Origin: Siphonodentalium dalli
Lineage: Eukaryota > Mollusca > Scaphopoda > Gadilida > Siphonodentaliidae
Length of the DNA: 64,000 nucleotides
Assembly: GCA_032622095.1 (NCBI GenBank)
Contig: CP136062.1
Coordinates: 3,100,001 to 3,164,000, forward strand
Reading direction: 5' to 3'
Shown: piece after piece, positions 24,895-37,524 of the stretch
Layout of the letters: each line of letters begins with the position of its first letter
How positions within the stretch are numbered: the first letter of the stretch is position 1
Program-made: the position numbers and the translations under genes
The notes under the pieces: generated by a model
Database searches by the model: none
What the model was told of the DNA's origin: nothing
Seen by the model: the letters and a program-made list of their open reading frames with translations, nothing else

Positions 24895-24985
24895 CCTTCA
24901 TAAATGGCTACGGCAATCAGCATTGCCGAAGCAATTTGCTGAAGCAAACTGGGCCACGGCATACTGTTGCCGTAGCGGATTGCCG
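24895..24985. repeat. GC-rich imperfect palindrome family, diverged copy 2
   Basis: Several inverted GGCAAT/ATTGCC and GCCGTAGC/GGCTACGGC words, with AGCATTGCC and ACTGGGCCACGGC(A) in common with 26530-26650. Folds back on itself in more than one register. Confidence 0.5.
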
Positions 24986-25029
24986 AAGCCAAACAATCTG
25001 AATTAAGAGGGCTGATTACTTTAGAGTAA

Positions 25030-26282
25030 ATCCTAAAAAAACGGCAATTTTTTTGCCGAATGACCCCAAGATGACTCGTTCCCATCTACCGGTACATGTC
25101 AATGTCAACATTCATGAAGATCAAACAAACAGATCGCTCTATAACCCTTAGCATGGATTTTGAAGAAATATTTAGTCATACATGTACAAAGAGAAACTTC
25201 CAAAGGTACGACCTACATGTATAGCCCGTGCTAATGGATTGAATTTTGTAATCCAAGATGGCCGCTGGTGGCCATGTTTTTTGTCCGAATGACCCCAAAA
25301 TGACTCGTACCCATCTACATTCCAATTTCAACATCCTTGACAAATTTTATGTTGATCAGACTAAAGGTACGACCTGTAGCCCGTGCTAAAGGATTTAGCC
25401 ATACAAAGAGTAAAATCCAAGATGGCTGCTGGCGGCCATGTTTTTTGGCCTAATGACCCCAAAATTACTCGTTCCCATCTACAAGTCAATATTAACACCC
25501 ACGACAAATTTCATGATGATCAGATTTACAAAACGACCTGTAGCCTGTGCTAATGGATTAAATTTTGAAATCCAAGATGGCCACTGGCGGCCATGTTTTT
25601 TGTGGAATGACTCGTTCCCATTTAAATTCCAATTTCAACAGCCGTGACAAATTTTAAAATGATCAGACTAAAGGTACGAACTGTAGCCTGTGCTAAAGGA
25701 TCTAGCCATACAAAGAGAAAAATACAATATGGCTGCTGGTGGCCATGTTTTTTGGCCGAATGGCCCCAAAATGACTCATTCCCATCTACATGTCATTGTT
25801 AACACCCATGACAAATTACATGGTGATCCGACCAAAGGTATGACCTGTAGCCCGTGCTAAAGGATTTAGTCATGCAAAGAGTAAAATCTAAGATGGCTGC
25901 CAGCGGCCATGTTTTTTGGCCAAATGATCCCAACATTACTCGCTCCCATCTACATGTACATGTCAATATTAATATCCACGACAAACTTCATGATGATCAA
26001 ACGAACAGTACGACCTGTAGCCCGTGCTAATGGATTGAATTTTGAAATCGAAGATGGCAGCTGGAGGCCATGTTTTTTTTTCAGAATGAGCCCAAAATGA
26101 ATCGATCCGGTCTAAATGTTGATGTCAACAGCTATGACAAATTTCATAATGATCCGACCAAATTTACGATCTGTAGTCTGTATTGTTGACAAATCATGCA
26201 CACGTACACACGCACACATGGACGACGGACGACAAAGCCATGGCAATAGCTCAAACTTTACAAAGTAAAGTTGAGCTAAAAA
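25030..26282 (+). mobile_element. Pearl/Helentron-like element: seven core repeats, trailer, 3' hairpin
   Basis: Seven tandem units carry CCGAATGACCCC-like words near 25056, 25282, 25446, 25601, 25754, 25917 and 26081. Spacing is 153-164 bases except the first (226). Most contain ATCCAAGATGGCNGC, GGCCATGTTTTTT and a GATCAGACTAAAGGTACGACC-like segment. The trailer has CACACG and GACGACGGACGAC. A hairpin at 26248-26277 (arms AGCTCAAACTTTAC and GTAAAGTTGAGCT) ends the element just before a TAAAAA tract. The same trailer and hairpin end the element at 31.3-32.4 kb. No protein is encoded, as expected for non-autonomous members. Confidence 0.7.
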
Positions 26283-26529
26283 TGAAGCTCAATCGCGCTA
26301 TCATCAAACTATAAACAAAATGAGTTATGTAGCCTGTTCTAGATGTGTGCACGACTTGGCGAAGTTAGGAGTCTTAATTTTCAACACACACAGTACATGA
26401 CATGTAGCTTCTATTAACGTATTTAGAGCTTTTAGATTCGCAATGCTATTTGTTCATCTACGGTAGATTCTAGATACTTTTGTTATTAATAATATTACTA
26501 CACGTCACCTACCCTGCTGACCAAAACAC

Positions 26530-26650
26530 TTTGGTAACCGTGGTGCAGTTAGCATTGCCACCGCAGCCAAAATGCAACTACACCGCGGCTGCACCGGCTA
26601 ACTACAGTTGGGCCACGGTGTACTTGCTGTTCGGCCATGGTGAGATTATT
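26530..26650. repeat. GC-rich imperfect palindrome family, copy 3
   Basis: Closest relative of 22331-22460. Contains GCAGTTAGC and the inverse-related GGCTAACTACAG, and ends with GTGTACTTGCTG. Confidence 0.6.
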
Positions 26651-28250
26651 CTAAGATGCCTGTCATTTTGTTAAGGCCAAAAGGACGAATACCTGAGTTT
26701 AGGGTAACATGAGGGGAAAAAACAGGGGCGGGCAGGCGGTACTTCATTTTATTTTATTTTTTCATTTTATTTTTTACGGGGAATAATATTTAAGTATTCG
26801 TGCCTTCTAATCGTCTGCCAGTGTCACTCGTATATAGCTTGGGCAAGTCATTGTCACACTAATCAATGCCATGGTAGCTTTAATCAGTTTAATGGTGTTG
26901 CAGAAGTTCAATGACATGTATACAGCATGATATTAAATGATATTATATATAGAATAAGTGTCTAGTGTTGAAAATTAAACGGTTTATGTTCACGTTGATT
27001 CGCTGAAGCTCGGATATTACAGGCCAAATCATACGAGTGGACATATTACTGTTCACTTTCCCATGCACACAAGACACTTTAAAATGATATTTTGTTTATC
27101 CACCGACTCGAATACTAAGAAATTTTGTGAAATATTCAACTCAGAAGGTGAATTTAACAAGAGTTCCTCCATTGGAAATGGCACATACATGTACATGCAG
27201 CAACGCCAACGTGATGTACATAACATAATCAATATGCAAAGCGGTGGTGGCATTCACACATGTAAAACAAAGTAAGCACCAAGAACAATATATGTGCATT
27301 GTCACCAGGCCATCTCCATATCATTTTAAGTAGTTGGGCGTTCACATTTCACAATCCCGACATATGGTGACCCACATAAGTCACTTGAACAATTATATCT
27401 TCTTAACAGTCATATTTATATGGGAATGGCAATCAAGGCATTCACACAATGAGCTAGCAAAAAGAGATAACTAGAAGAAGCATTAAACGTATATGTATCA
27501 TTCTATTGAAGAGATACATATATTCGTGCAAACTGAGAGACCTCGAACCGTCAGAGGATTTCATATATATAATAACCAAATTTAGTGTGTTCCATTCAAT
27601 ACAGTTTCCACAAAAAGTTACAATTTGTCAACAGACATGGAAGGCCTGTTCAAAAATAGTGGTCACAGTGTGCAGTCAAATATAGTTTCTTCTGATATAC
27701 AAGAAAATGCAGTTAGTATCACAAGACTTTTCAGGATCCTACCAATACTGACATCTGACAAGGGTTTTAGAACAGACTCATCGACTGACATAAACAACTC
27801 AAAATCTCGCTCTGTGCCTGGCACATGTAGCTGATATATGTGTGAAGCAACATTTCGTTTAAACTAAGAATATTTAGCCAATATATAGCACCATGAACAG
27901 ATGAGCACCTGGGAATTTCTTTGAAACATCTGTATCTTCGTGGAGATATGATAGCCAGGTGTCATCGAGATCTTAGTTCAACCCACTAGATTGATTGATA
28001 CATCTCAATATGTAAAACCCAATTATCATCTTTTATCGAACTAATGTGTTTATGATGTTCATGTATCATATTATAACGTCTAATGTATACGCAGTTGTAA
28101 ATAAATAAATACTTCATTATTGGTGGAACGGATTAATCGCGATTAGATAAACAGAATGACAATTGACAAGGTGAGCCACTACTTATATTCCATGACTGTA
28201 ATAATCATGTGTTGTGATGCTATTTGCATATACAATTTATGAGAAAACGT
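26651..28250. other. Intergenic DNA, no gene supported
   Basis: Short frames at 27063-27275 and 27625-27834 are not recognised and have no splice or homology support. A T-rich ATTTTATTTT tract is at about 26744-26776. Confidence 0.5.
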
Positions 28251-28259
28251 ATAACACTT

Positions 28260-28336
28260 TAAGCAAGAGCATTCTCTATTCCCAACAAATATCCACAGCA
28301 TACATTAACCTGGGCAACGCCGGGTAACCCTGCTAG
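28260..28336 (+). mobile_element. Helitron 3' terminus
   Basis: A short hairpin at 28308-28325 (arms ACCTGG and CCGGGT with one G-T pair, loop GCAACG) is followed after seven bases by CTAG at 28333-28336 and a T at 28337. A hairpin a few bases upstream of CTRR with a T on the outside is the standard 3' end of Helitrons, and GGGCAACGCCGGGTA is a form I recognise from animal Helitron ends. The 5' TC end and the true length could not be placed, and no Rep/helicase sequence is nearby, so this is probably a non-autonomous copy. Confidence 0.7.
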
Positions 28337-28344
28337 TATACTAT

Positions 28345-28640
28345 ATAGGCCAGAGATCCTCGCCAATTTTTTAAAGTGACATATAATATTTGAAAATGTA
28401 AATATAGGCCGGAGGTCCTCGCCAATTTTTTAAAGTGACATATAATATTTGAAAATGTAAATATAGGCCGGAGGTCCTCGCCAATTTTTTAAAGTGACAT
28501 ATAATATTTGAAAATGTAAATATAGGCCGGAGGTCCTCGCCAATTTTTTAAAGTGACATATAATATTTGAAAATGTAAATATAGGCCGGAGGTCCTCGCC
28601 AATTTTTTAAAGTGACATATAATATCTTAAAAATGTAAAT
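28345..28640 (+). repeat. 59-bp minisatellite, five units
   Basis: Units begin ATAGGCC at 28345, 28404, 28463, 28522 and 28581. They are almost identical except at the first (CAGAGATCC for GGAGGTCC) and the end of the last. Each contains GGTCCTCGCCAATTTTTT and AAGTGACATATAATATT. The array starts eight bases after the Helitron end. Confidence 0.92.
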
Positions 28641-28954
28641 ATTTTCATTAATTATTTTGTAACTTTCAAGTTTATATCTAGGGGGCTGTGTGTGCTTTTC
28701 AGAATCATGACTCCCCACCGGCATTAAATTATTATATTTAGTGATTAATCTGTCTCCCCTACAATTTATACAAACATCCTGACATCCGAAAGTTCTGTGC
28801 CTTTCCATATGTTTATGCATTTTATATAACCTATACCATCAGTGTGTCAAGTGCGTCAAGTGTGTCAGCATTATCTAGACCCGTTTCCGTCTCTTCGTCA
28901 GATTAATCTATCTCACTCACAACAACAGTTTACTACACTTCTTTGTAGAAGGGT

Positions 28955-29640
28955 GCCACTAATCGAAATGTTTCAAACAATACATATGCCGGTGTCCAGC
29001 TCACGTGTTTGTTTCGAAAGCTTGGAATTCTTAGCGAGCTTCATTCGTGGTATAGCTTATGGTATAAGTCAGATACTACATATGGGGTATATGTGTCATC
29101 TTGTGCGATACACTAGAAAGGTATTCGGTCGATGCGTATAATAGCTTTCAGAAGGACCTATCTATCTGCGTATTGTCAGCTTTGGTGGCCCAATGGGGAT
29201 AACAACGTGTACACCTGGTGATCTTCCCAAACAGCCACTTCCCAATATATGGTTCATCAATTCGCATACTCATCCAATGCACTGACGTACCCGGACAACT
29301 TCTGAATATGGCTTCGAATGTTGAAAGCCCGACATTTGACGGATGCATTTCTGCTAAGGCGTAGAAGACCATAATGCATAATATACCCAAACTCCTTGAA
29401 CATGAAGAACATGCTTGTTGGCGTCCAGCAATCGTCTCACCGAACAGATCCAAGCAGATGATAACAATACACACGGTGCTAGTTTGTGGGTATGTGTCAT
29501 GACAGTGGAAATGGAATTGGACCATGACTGCACCGCCCCTTATTTTGTTATGTTTTGTGTGGCTTTGCTTTCCTTCTATGCTAAGATTGTATGTTCCCAT
29601 CCGTTTGGAAGCCGTTCTTAAACAGCTGGACTAGGCGTGT
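28955..29640 (+). repeat. Left arm of a large imperfect palindrome
   Basis: Aligns with the reverse complement of 30130-30780. Landmarks in order are AATGTTTCAAACA, CCGGTGTC(C/T)AGCT, GTCATCTTG, CTT(T/A)CAGAAGG, GGGATAAC(A/G)AC(G/A)TGTACACC, GATGGTTC-like, CTGCTAAGG, GGTGCTAGTTT(G/A)TGG, ATGA(C/T)AGTGG and CATCCGTTT(G/C)GAAGCC. Divergence is substantial. A 150-codon frame on the minus strand (29148-29600) is not matched by an equivalent frame in the other arm, so I do not call a gene. Confidence 0.7.
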
Positions 29641-30129
29641 GCCATTGGCTATTGCTGTATAAGCCCCACCAAGACTGGAGTATAGTCTTAAAGGCGATAC
29701 CTTTGATAATGTGATATGTCATACTCACGCTGGGTGGTATGGTTCAAGAAAGTACAAATGCTCTTGCATTCAGTTCAACAAACGTTGGTACACCAAGTGA
29801 TTTCTTGGTAACATCACCATTGCGAACATTTTCCTGCATGAGACATTAACTGCTATATTCTAAAGTTATATATATATAAAGATATATGACCATAAAGGGC
29901 GCGTTTCCCAACGTCCACAGCCATTGCCATCGATACTGTAAATTGTTCTTTAAATACATAGTGAAATAAATGCACCACAGTTCCTGACATTTCTTGAATA
30001 ATACCGCCAACATACTAACACTAACCCTGAGAGAGGATAACAAAAAACGCATACATTCGTGCTATAAAGACATTATCCTTCAGTCCATCAGACTGTTTTG
30101 AGGGAGGCTAGCATAGTATTATCCAGACA

Positions 30130-30780
30130 AAAATGTACGTAGTTGAATCAGAAAGGCTTCGAAACGGATGTGGAAATACAATCCTACCACACCAAATAAA
30201 ACCGACACGCATGACATTCTATATCTTAAACATGCACCAGGTGTATGGGTTGTGTATACCGTGGCCCATTTCATTCCCACTATCATGGCGCATGTCCATA
30301 AACTAGCACCGCGAGCATTGTTCCTCTCTGCTGGGAGATATTCGACGAGACAAATGCGGGGCGTCACACAGGTTGCTTCGGATCATGGTCAAGAAGTGTG
30401 GTTGTCTGTACACTATGGTCTTCTCCTTAGCAGATAGACATCTGTCCATGGGAATGAAACAGCTAGCAACCTTCGAAACACTGTCGAAGTTTTCCACATA
30501 TGCCAATACGTTCGCTGAGTTTGTGAGTTGACGAACCATCTATTGAGAAGCGACTAGCTAACTGGTTCGCCAGGTGTACATGTCGTTATCCCCATGGGGT
30601 ATGAGACACATAAAATGAGATGACCTTCTGTAAGCTTGTATACTCATCGGTCATATGCCTTCATAGTTCAAGATGACGCACAAATATCATATTGAGCAAA
30701 TATTTAAAATCGTAAGCTAGACACCGGAAAATGAAATGTTTGAAACGTTATGATTAGAAGGACCCTACTCCCAGGAAGTG
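30130..30780 (-). repeat. Right arm of the large imperfect palindrome
   Basis: Inverted partner of 28955-29640; about 490 bases separate the arms. Short frames such as 30119-30367 (minus) share the peptide pattern GASLW(T/V)C with the plus-strand frame at 29415-29621. That leaves open an old tail-to-tail duplicated gene fragment of unknown family. It could equally be long terminal inverted repeats of an unrecognised element. Confidence 0.65.
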
Positions 30781-31299
30781 GTGAATACTTTGTCGGTGTG
30801 AGCTACCTAAATTTATCAGACAAAGAAATGGAAGCTGGTCCAGATAATTATGGACGTGACGTGGCAAATCAGAATCTGTTATCAGGTAATTGTTCTGATA
30901 TAACTATTCGGCGCACCTACGCTTACGGCCATTATCGGCGCTAAGTGGAGAATGGATTTCGAAATGCCACATCACGATATTAATTGTGGTTTTCATCTTT
31001 CCAGAAGGATACGAGCTATGTTATGCGTTTTGATACCTTCAAGTGGAACTAGTAGATGGTGTATGTACAGTTTCGTCCATACACACCGATATTATGACAA
31101 AAAGTTGAAATTAAGATGTGAAAATATCGATTTCTTTTCAATTTGTAGCCGCCAATTTAGCAGCGATCTTGGCTGTGAGTATCAATTGCCAAACCCTAAT
31201 GAATACTTCATGTCACTATTCCATATCAACATGTAATGGTGGATAGAAATCGCGAAACAATAACGCCCATCGTAAGAAAGTAAAAGAATGTAGACTTGT

Positions 31300-32401
31300 T
31301 TTAAAATTTCGGTCGCCATTTTGACCGCCATCTACGATTTGGAAAACAGTTTCTTGCATGAGATGTAAGGTAATAACTTCACCTCAGTATTTCCAACTCA
31401 ACTGGAAGTATGGGTGGAGTTGTCTCGACAATAATTCCCAATGATGTGAATATGAGGGAATTTCGGTGATTTTTCAAAATCTGTCCGCCATTGTGGGCGC
31501 CATTTTGGATTTGGGGTACTTTTATTTGGATATGGTACAAGGAAAGTTCTTCGCATAAGTGTTCCCAACTCACAATAGTAAGCAGGTGTGGAGTTTTCAT
31601 GACAATAATGCTCACTGATGTTAAAATCGGCGATTTTTTATTTCTGGTGGCCATTTTGGCCGCCATCTTGGATTTGGGTAAATATTCCTCAACTCAGGTA
31701 TAAGAGGAATCATAGCTCGAGTATCTCCTGCACATATATATGCATGGGTGTTTTTATAATAGCAATAACATTCATTGATTCGAAATATTACATCGCGTTA
31801 TTAACGTAGATTCGGCTTTGACCTATTATGCCGGCATTTGGGAAAACGTGATACCGGACAAAAATATCCCGCAATGAATGTATATTATGGTCCCCATGTG
31901 GTCAACAATGACTCCCCTATATGATAAATGTATAACATGCCGCAAAGATGCCAAAATTTTCCCACAGAGACAAACGACAGGTGGTAACATGTTAGAAAAA
32001 TAGCATATTTTCACATTTCGGCGGCCATCTTGGCCGCTATATTGGATTCTGGTGTCGGATTTTTGGCTAATTTGTAAGGGCAGTATATTAGCATAAGGAA
32101 TCGAGCTGAAAACAAGACCGCATGTGATATCATCGTTACTACGTCGGCGACCAAAGAGACATGGTGCATGGACGCCATCTTGTCTGGAGTCTCTGCGGCC
32201 ACTTTTTTTTCTTGTTAACAAGTGAAAAAAATTATAGAAGACATTAAGAAAGAAAATTAGTGGGGTGAAGTTGAGTCCTGGGGGGGGGTGCAGAGGTCGA
32301 CCAATATCTCCTGGACTAATTGTTGACGAATCACGCACACACACGCACGACTGATACCAAGCCATGGCAATAGCTCAAACTTTACAAAGTAATGTTGAGC
32401 T
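31300..32401 (+). mobile_element. Pearl/Helentron-like element: ~165-bp cores, trailer, 3' hairpin
   Basis: Core units are marked by CGCCATTTTGG- or CGGCCATCTTGG-type words near 31317, 31488, 31655, 32024 and 32172, with TGGATTTGGG-like sequence after several of them. The trailer at 32310-32370 (TTGTTGACGAATCACGCAC, ACACGCACGAC, GCCATGGCAATAGC) matches 26180-26250. The terminal hairpin at 32372-32401 (arms AGCTCAAACTTTAC and GTAATGTTGAGCT) has one mismatch. The hairpin end coincides with the start of block C. The 179-codon minus-strand frame at 31826-32365 lies across this repeat and is rejected as a gene. Confidence 0.65.
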
Positions 32402-33162
32402 AAAAAGGGCCATAACTCTGTAAAAAAAACTCTTGGATCAAACCCATATTCGAACTCGAACAGTATTTTGGGATGTGAAACCTATATATATACTGTACAA
32501 AATTTGGTTTCGATCAAATAGAAAATGTTAGAGTTATCGCATTATGCCTAAAGTGTCTACGGAGGGACAGACAGACGTACCCGGTACAGATGGAAGGACG
32601 AACGACGAGTGGCCAAACATTGACACTAAGTGTACCATACTATGGTATACATGTAGGTACCGGTACACATAAACTTTTTATCTCATGTAGAGTACAAGAA
32701 AAATATATCAAACCTGGTGTGCCCCTTTAATATTTCTATTTACATTTGTAATCAATTGAAATCAATGTCGAAAAAGCTTTCCATTAATATATAAATAAAA
32801 CAAACTAGACCTACAGTTCTAAAAGTGTTATGAACAATTATTTTGTTCTCATAGACTGATACAGAGCTTTCAAGTTTTTAAAATTTTTAAAACCAAAGTT
32901 GTCTTCCCATGCAACCAACAAAATTCCAAAAAATCTACTAAACACAATCACATTATTAACTGCCAATAGTAATGCTATTAAACAATAAAACCAGATTACA
33001 TGTATGCCTTTAAGATGCACAATATATTGTCAATAACACTCACCAGTGGGTGCTAAAAATACATGTGAGGTTATTGGCGTTTAAAGCTGTTATCTCAGCG
33101 TTGAAAACGCACCGAATGCTGCTATTTGTGGTTATGTGTGCAGCAGATATGTGTAACATTAA

Positions 33163-33310
33163 AGGTAGGTACTCAATCTGATCAGACCGTCATAAATTAC
33201 TATTTCTTTGGCTTCGGGTTTAACAAATAATTTATTCGAGTCGAGGAACCTACCCATCAACGCTCAGTGTGACCAGATATCATTTTTTGAAGTTTTGTTA
33301 TATCTATTGT
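33163..33310 (+). mobile_element. Solo arm of the AGGTACTC MITE (block C)
   Basis: Duplicate of 15458-15610, following TTAA at 33159-33162. It shares the left-arm sequence of the complete MITE at 46540-46846. No opposite end seen. Confidence 0.65.
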
Positions 33311-36300
33311 TTGTGGCCCAGAACACGCTGTCAAAAGGATTACCCAGTATATGTCTGCCCGAGTCGTCAATGATCCAGTCATTCGCGCAGACATTTGTTT
33401 GTTTAATACAGTTCTTTATGCCAATTTTTTTATTTGTTTATGAATAGAACCTGGTGTGAAATTGTCTACAATGGAGGTTACGAGCAGTTTACCTCATCAA
33501 AATACAAACCATTAACAGAACCATGCATATATGGCATCAGTACTGACAGTACTGACAGTAGCTCGCAGACGAGTATGAATCGCCACACCGTAGCATTTCA
33601 ACCAGGCTCTGCTCAATGCTCATAATTAATTTTATGACCCAATGTATATTTGTTTTTATTTGATAATTTATGCATTAAGAGCAAATACGTCTCAATAGAA
33701 ATATGCATTTTTTAAAGACTGTGAGGACAATAATCGAATGGATCATCTGGACGATACAGACACTGTGAAATAACATCAACCCCAAGAACATTAACATATT
33801 TAGGATATTAAATACCTTCCAACGGTGCACATACAACCCAACTAACAGAGCTATAAATATGACTTCTAAGTTAAATACTGTACCGAATCAACAGATATAT
33901 ATATATACATGTATATAGGCCTATCATTACATGTACATGTATACATGTATGTAGATTTTGTGATCAATCAGTTTATTGCCCAATATCGTGCATCTATCAA
34001 TTCGGTCGATTTATCTTGATATACAGAGCGCGCAGACTCTCTTTTCTTGTGCTTTTACTCAATGAGGTTAAATTTTATGATTTAGCCTTGAATCATTTCG
34101 TTTTCAAGTAGAGTTAATCTTGATTTTCAATTTAGTTCCATTGTTTACGAATAACGTGCTATCAACACGCATGTCAGTGTTCGTGTTAGTTAATGTCATC
34201 CTAACAAACCGCGGGTCGAGGGGTGGAGCTTATTCAGCTTAATCTTATGCCAAGATGGCTGCAGCTGTTATCAGACGTCTATTGAAACAAGAGAGCTGTC
34301 AATCAAGACTAGATTTTAAATGTATTCGCATATCAATTTCCAATGCAATTTCCAATTTACAATGAAAATACATGTAATTGGTAGGGAATGCGATAACAAA
34401 TCTACCCAATGCTGCACCAGGACTGGGTACATCACACAAGTGTACTCTATAAACATCGCCATACGGTATGCTATATGGAGAGTCGTGCATGCAGATTAAA
34501 TGTCCTGTGGCTTCACACCAGTGACACTAGTATGTCCTCAAAATATATGGCAGTGTCAACACTGCGGATTACCGGTACAAATGTGCATGTACATGTTCAA
34601 AATACTACTACATGTAATTGGTCAGCTAATATAATTATGCAGCTACATGCTTACAGCTAGTTCAATTTGTGCAATAAATGGGCCCGGGGCCACCGGGTGG
34701 ACCATATGCATTGGATACATATTTCAATTCAATCATGGTTTCAAAACATGCATTTGTGCTGACAAATTTGACACCACAGTTAGAATTGCTATATCTATAT
34801 TAATAGAAAAACTTTGGGTGCCTAAACCTCGACGCCCAGAAACAAAATGTCAACAGAATTATTGTGCTCTGCATGGCAAAAAGAGTCCACGTGGGGCGCG
34901 CACACATCGCAGGATGTTGTTTTCGCCCTTGCATGGATATGCATTCATCCAGTTGAAATAACTGTACTTGAGTCAGATTAAGTAAACCACTATGTATATA
35001 TATGCATGTACATGTTGTATGTTAGCAATATTAAGCGCAAGATCCGCCCTTGATAACTTGAACAAATAAGGTTCATTGGATACAATTGAAAAAAAAAATT
35101 TGTCTTTGTTTGAAAACAGATCACTGAGATCAGCAGACTGTTACAGTACAAGCGTGACACCAAATATTTTGTTATGTTTGTGCAGAAATAGTAATTTTAT
35201 CAAGAGAGTTAATAAGTCAGTGTAACATGTACATGTATGTAAGACAAATCAGCGATGCATATATATATATTAACTTCTATAAATTAAATTTGAAATCCAG
35301 TTACCATGTATCTTCGATAGGTTTGTGTATTGTCAGTCACAATAACATAAGTCGTCATGTTACTGTGCGGTATACATATTGGAATAAAATATATTAAATG
35401 CATTTTGCCTTTATATTTTCATGTAATGTCAGTCACTCAAACACTGAACTATTTGAACGATGCCATCTGATCGCTTGACTAAATTCGGAACAATACAATA
35501 TTTGCACACATACACATGTACATGTACATGTAGCAGTAAGAGTTTATAAAAATAACTAATGTGCCAAGAGACTAATTACATATTACTAGTAGGATATTCA
35601 TCAGATTGATAAATAACAGATCTACTGTACTACCGGTACATTAATAAACTGTCGGCCAGTAAAGATTCATCGTCAATCCAGTGTACCGCTATACATGTAC
35701 ATTTCAAATAATACATATATCGTATTGCATCATATTTATCGCAATATGGGAAATAATAGAAGTTCTGAAGATGGGTATGTGCATAAGAGCAATACCTGCA
35801 AATGCAGCAATGTTCTCTCAACTTCTCAAGTACTGTATACATGTTAAGAAGGCAACCTACAAGTTAATTAAAAAAAATTCTCATTTAGTAGACAGAGTAC
35901 TGACCCTACCGGGTAGTTGGGATAATAAGCTCAGAGGCGGACTGGCCGATCGGGAGACCAGAAAAATTCCTGATGGGCCCGAGGCCGTGGGGTATATGTG
36001 GTTGGGCCGCAAATGAAACCGATGTGGGCCGCCACATGTGTTGTTTAACCAGCCTAATTGGCTAATCGTAATTTTGTCATTAAATGAACTTGTCAGCATC
36101 ATATAACACCACGTAAAGAATCTCGATATTTTTACAGCAACTCCACGCACACCTCATATTAATTGCAAATAATTAAAATAGCGTTTTTTCTAACGTTCAA
36201 AGTTTTCAATTATGGATATGCTCCGACAAGGCACGAGTTTTGTCGAACCATCTTATTAGATTTGTCCAAAGTCACTTAATCTACGCATGTGTGCCGGAAG

Positions 36301-37493
36301 TTAGTCATGGTATGAATGATCCGCTTTGCCCACAGCACATCTTTTTACAGTCTGGGGCATTACGTGGGTGCCCTATCGAATTTAGCAAATTGTCATATTG
36401 TATTATTCCACACATGCATTGTGGAAATATATAAAAACTAACCCAACACGAAACGACCTTATTCTAAAATACCGATAGATAAGGAATAATTTGATAGTAT
36501 TGAAATAACAAGAGATGTACTGTCGTCCGGTGCATACATAGTTTAGTTAGTTTAACTAAGTGTGGCACATCTATAATTACATGGCTATACTCAGACATAT
36601 GACCCAGAATCATTTCAAATAACAAAGATGATAACTATGGAACAAAAAACCGAAAACAAACATTTGAATGTGCCTTATTGGTACAAAATCATTGCCCAAC
36701 ATTCATTGAACATCCATACAAAATTTCATTGAGATCCGAACATTACTGTTCAAGTTATGAGCTGAACAGACATCGGATGTACCAAACAGCCAACAACAAC
36801 AACGATGGAACACTCATTTTAATGTCCTCATAGTTGTAAACATCCATACCAAATTTCATTGAGATCCCAGCACAACTATTGAAATTACGACATGAATAGA
36901 CACCAGACAGACCAAAAAGCCAACATTTCCAGATAAACAAAGATGAATAACTCTAGAATGGAAAATACGAACAAAACGATGGAACACTCTATTGATTGCC
37001 CTGATAGTAGTCAACATCCATACACAATTTCATTGAGATCCGAGCACTACTGTTCAAGTTATGACATGAACAGACACCAGGCGGACAAAAAATCCAACAT
37101 TTCAAGATACTAGTAAACAAAGATGAATAACTCTAGAATGGAAAATCCGAACAAAACAATGGAACCCTCTATTTAATGTCCTCATACAGGTTAGATGTGA
37201 ACATCCACACCAAATTTGGTTGAGATCCCACCACAACTGTTGAAGTTACGATATGAACAGACACCAGACGGACCAAAAAGCCACTATTCCAGATAAACAA
37301 AGATGAATAACTCTAGAATGGAAAATCGGAACAAAACGATGGAACCCTCCATTTAATGTGCTCATAGTAGTGAACATCCAACCTAATTTCATTGAGATCC
37401 GAGCACTTCTGTTCAAGTTATGACATGAACAGACATACTAGTAGGACGGACGTATGTACGGTACACACAGACGGACGGACAGGTGCAAAACAG

Positions 37494-37524
37494 TATACCC
37501 CCTTTTTTCTTAAAAGAGGGTATA
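37494..37524 (+). other. Terminal hairpin of tandem-core module (block C)
   Basis: Arms TATACCCCCTTTT and AAAAGAGGGTATA with the loop TTCTT. One base differs from the perfect version at 19861-19891, so it has started to decay since the duplication. Confidence 0.85.

Noticed and set aside
29148-29600. 150-codon open frame on the minus strand
   Set aside because: It lies in one arm of the large palindrome; the other arm has stops in the corresponding frame and no known motif is present.
31826-32365. Longest open frame in the window (179 codons, minus strand)
   Set aside because: It lies across the tandem core and trailer of a pearl/Helentron-like element, has no domain, and its composition follows the repeat.
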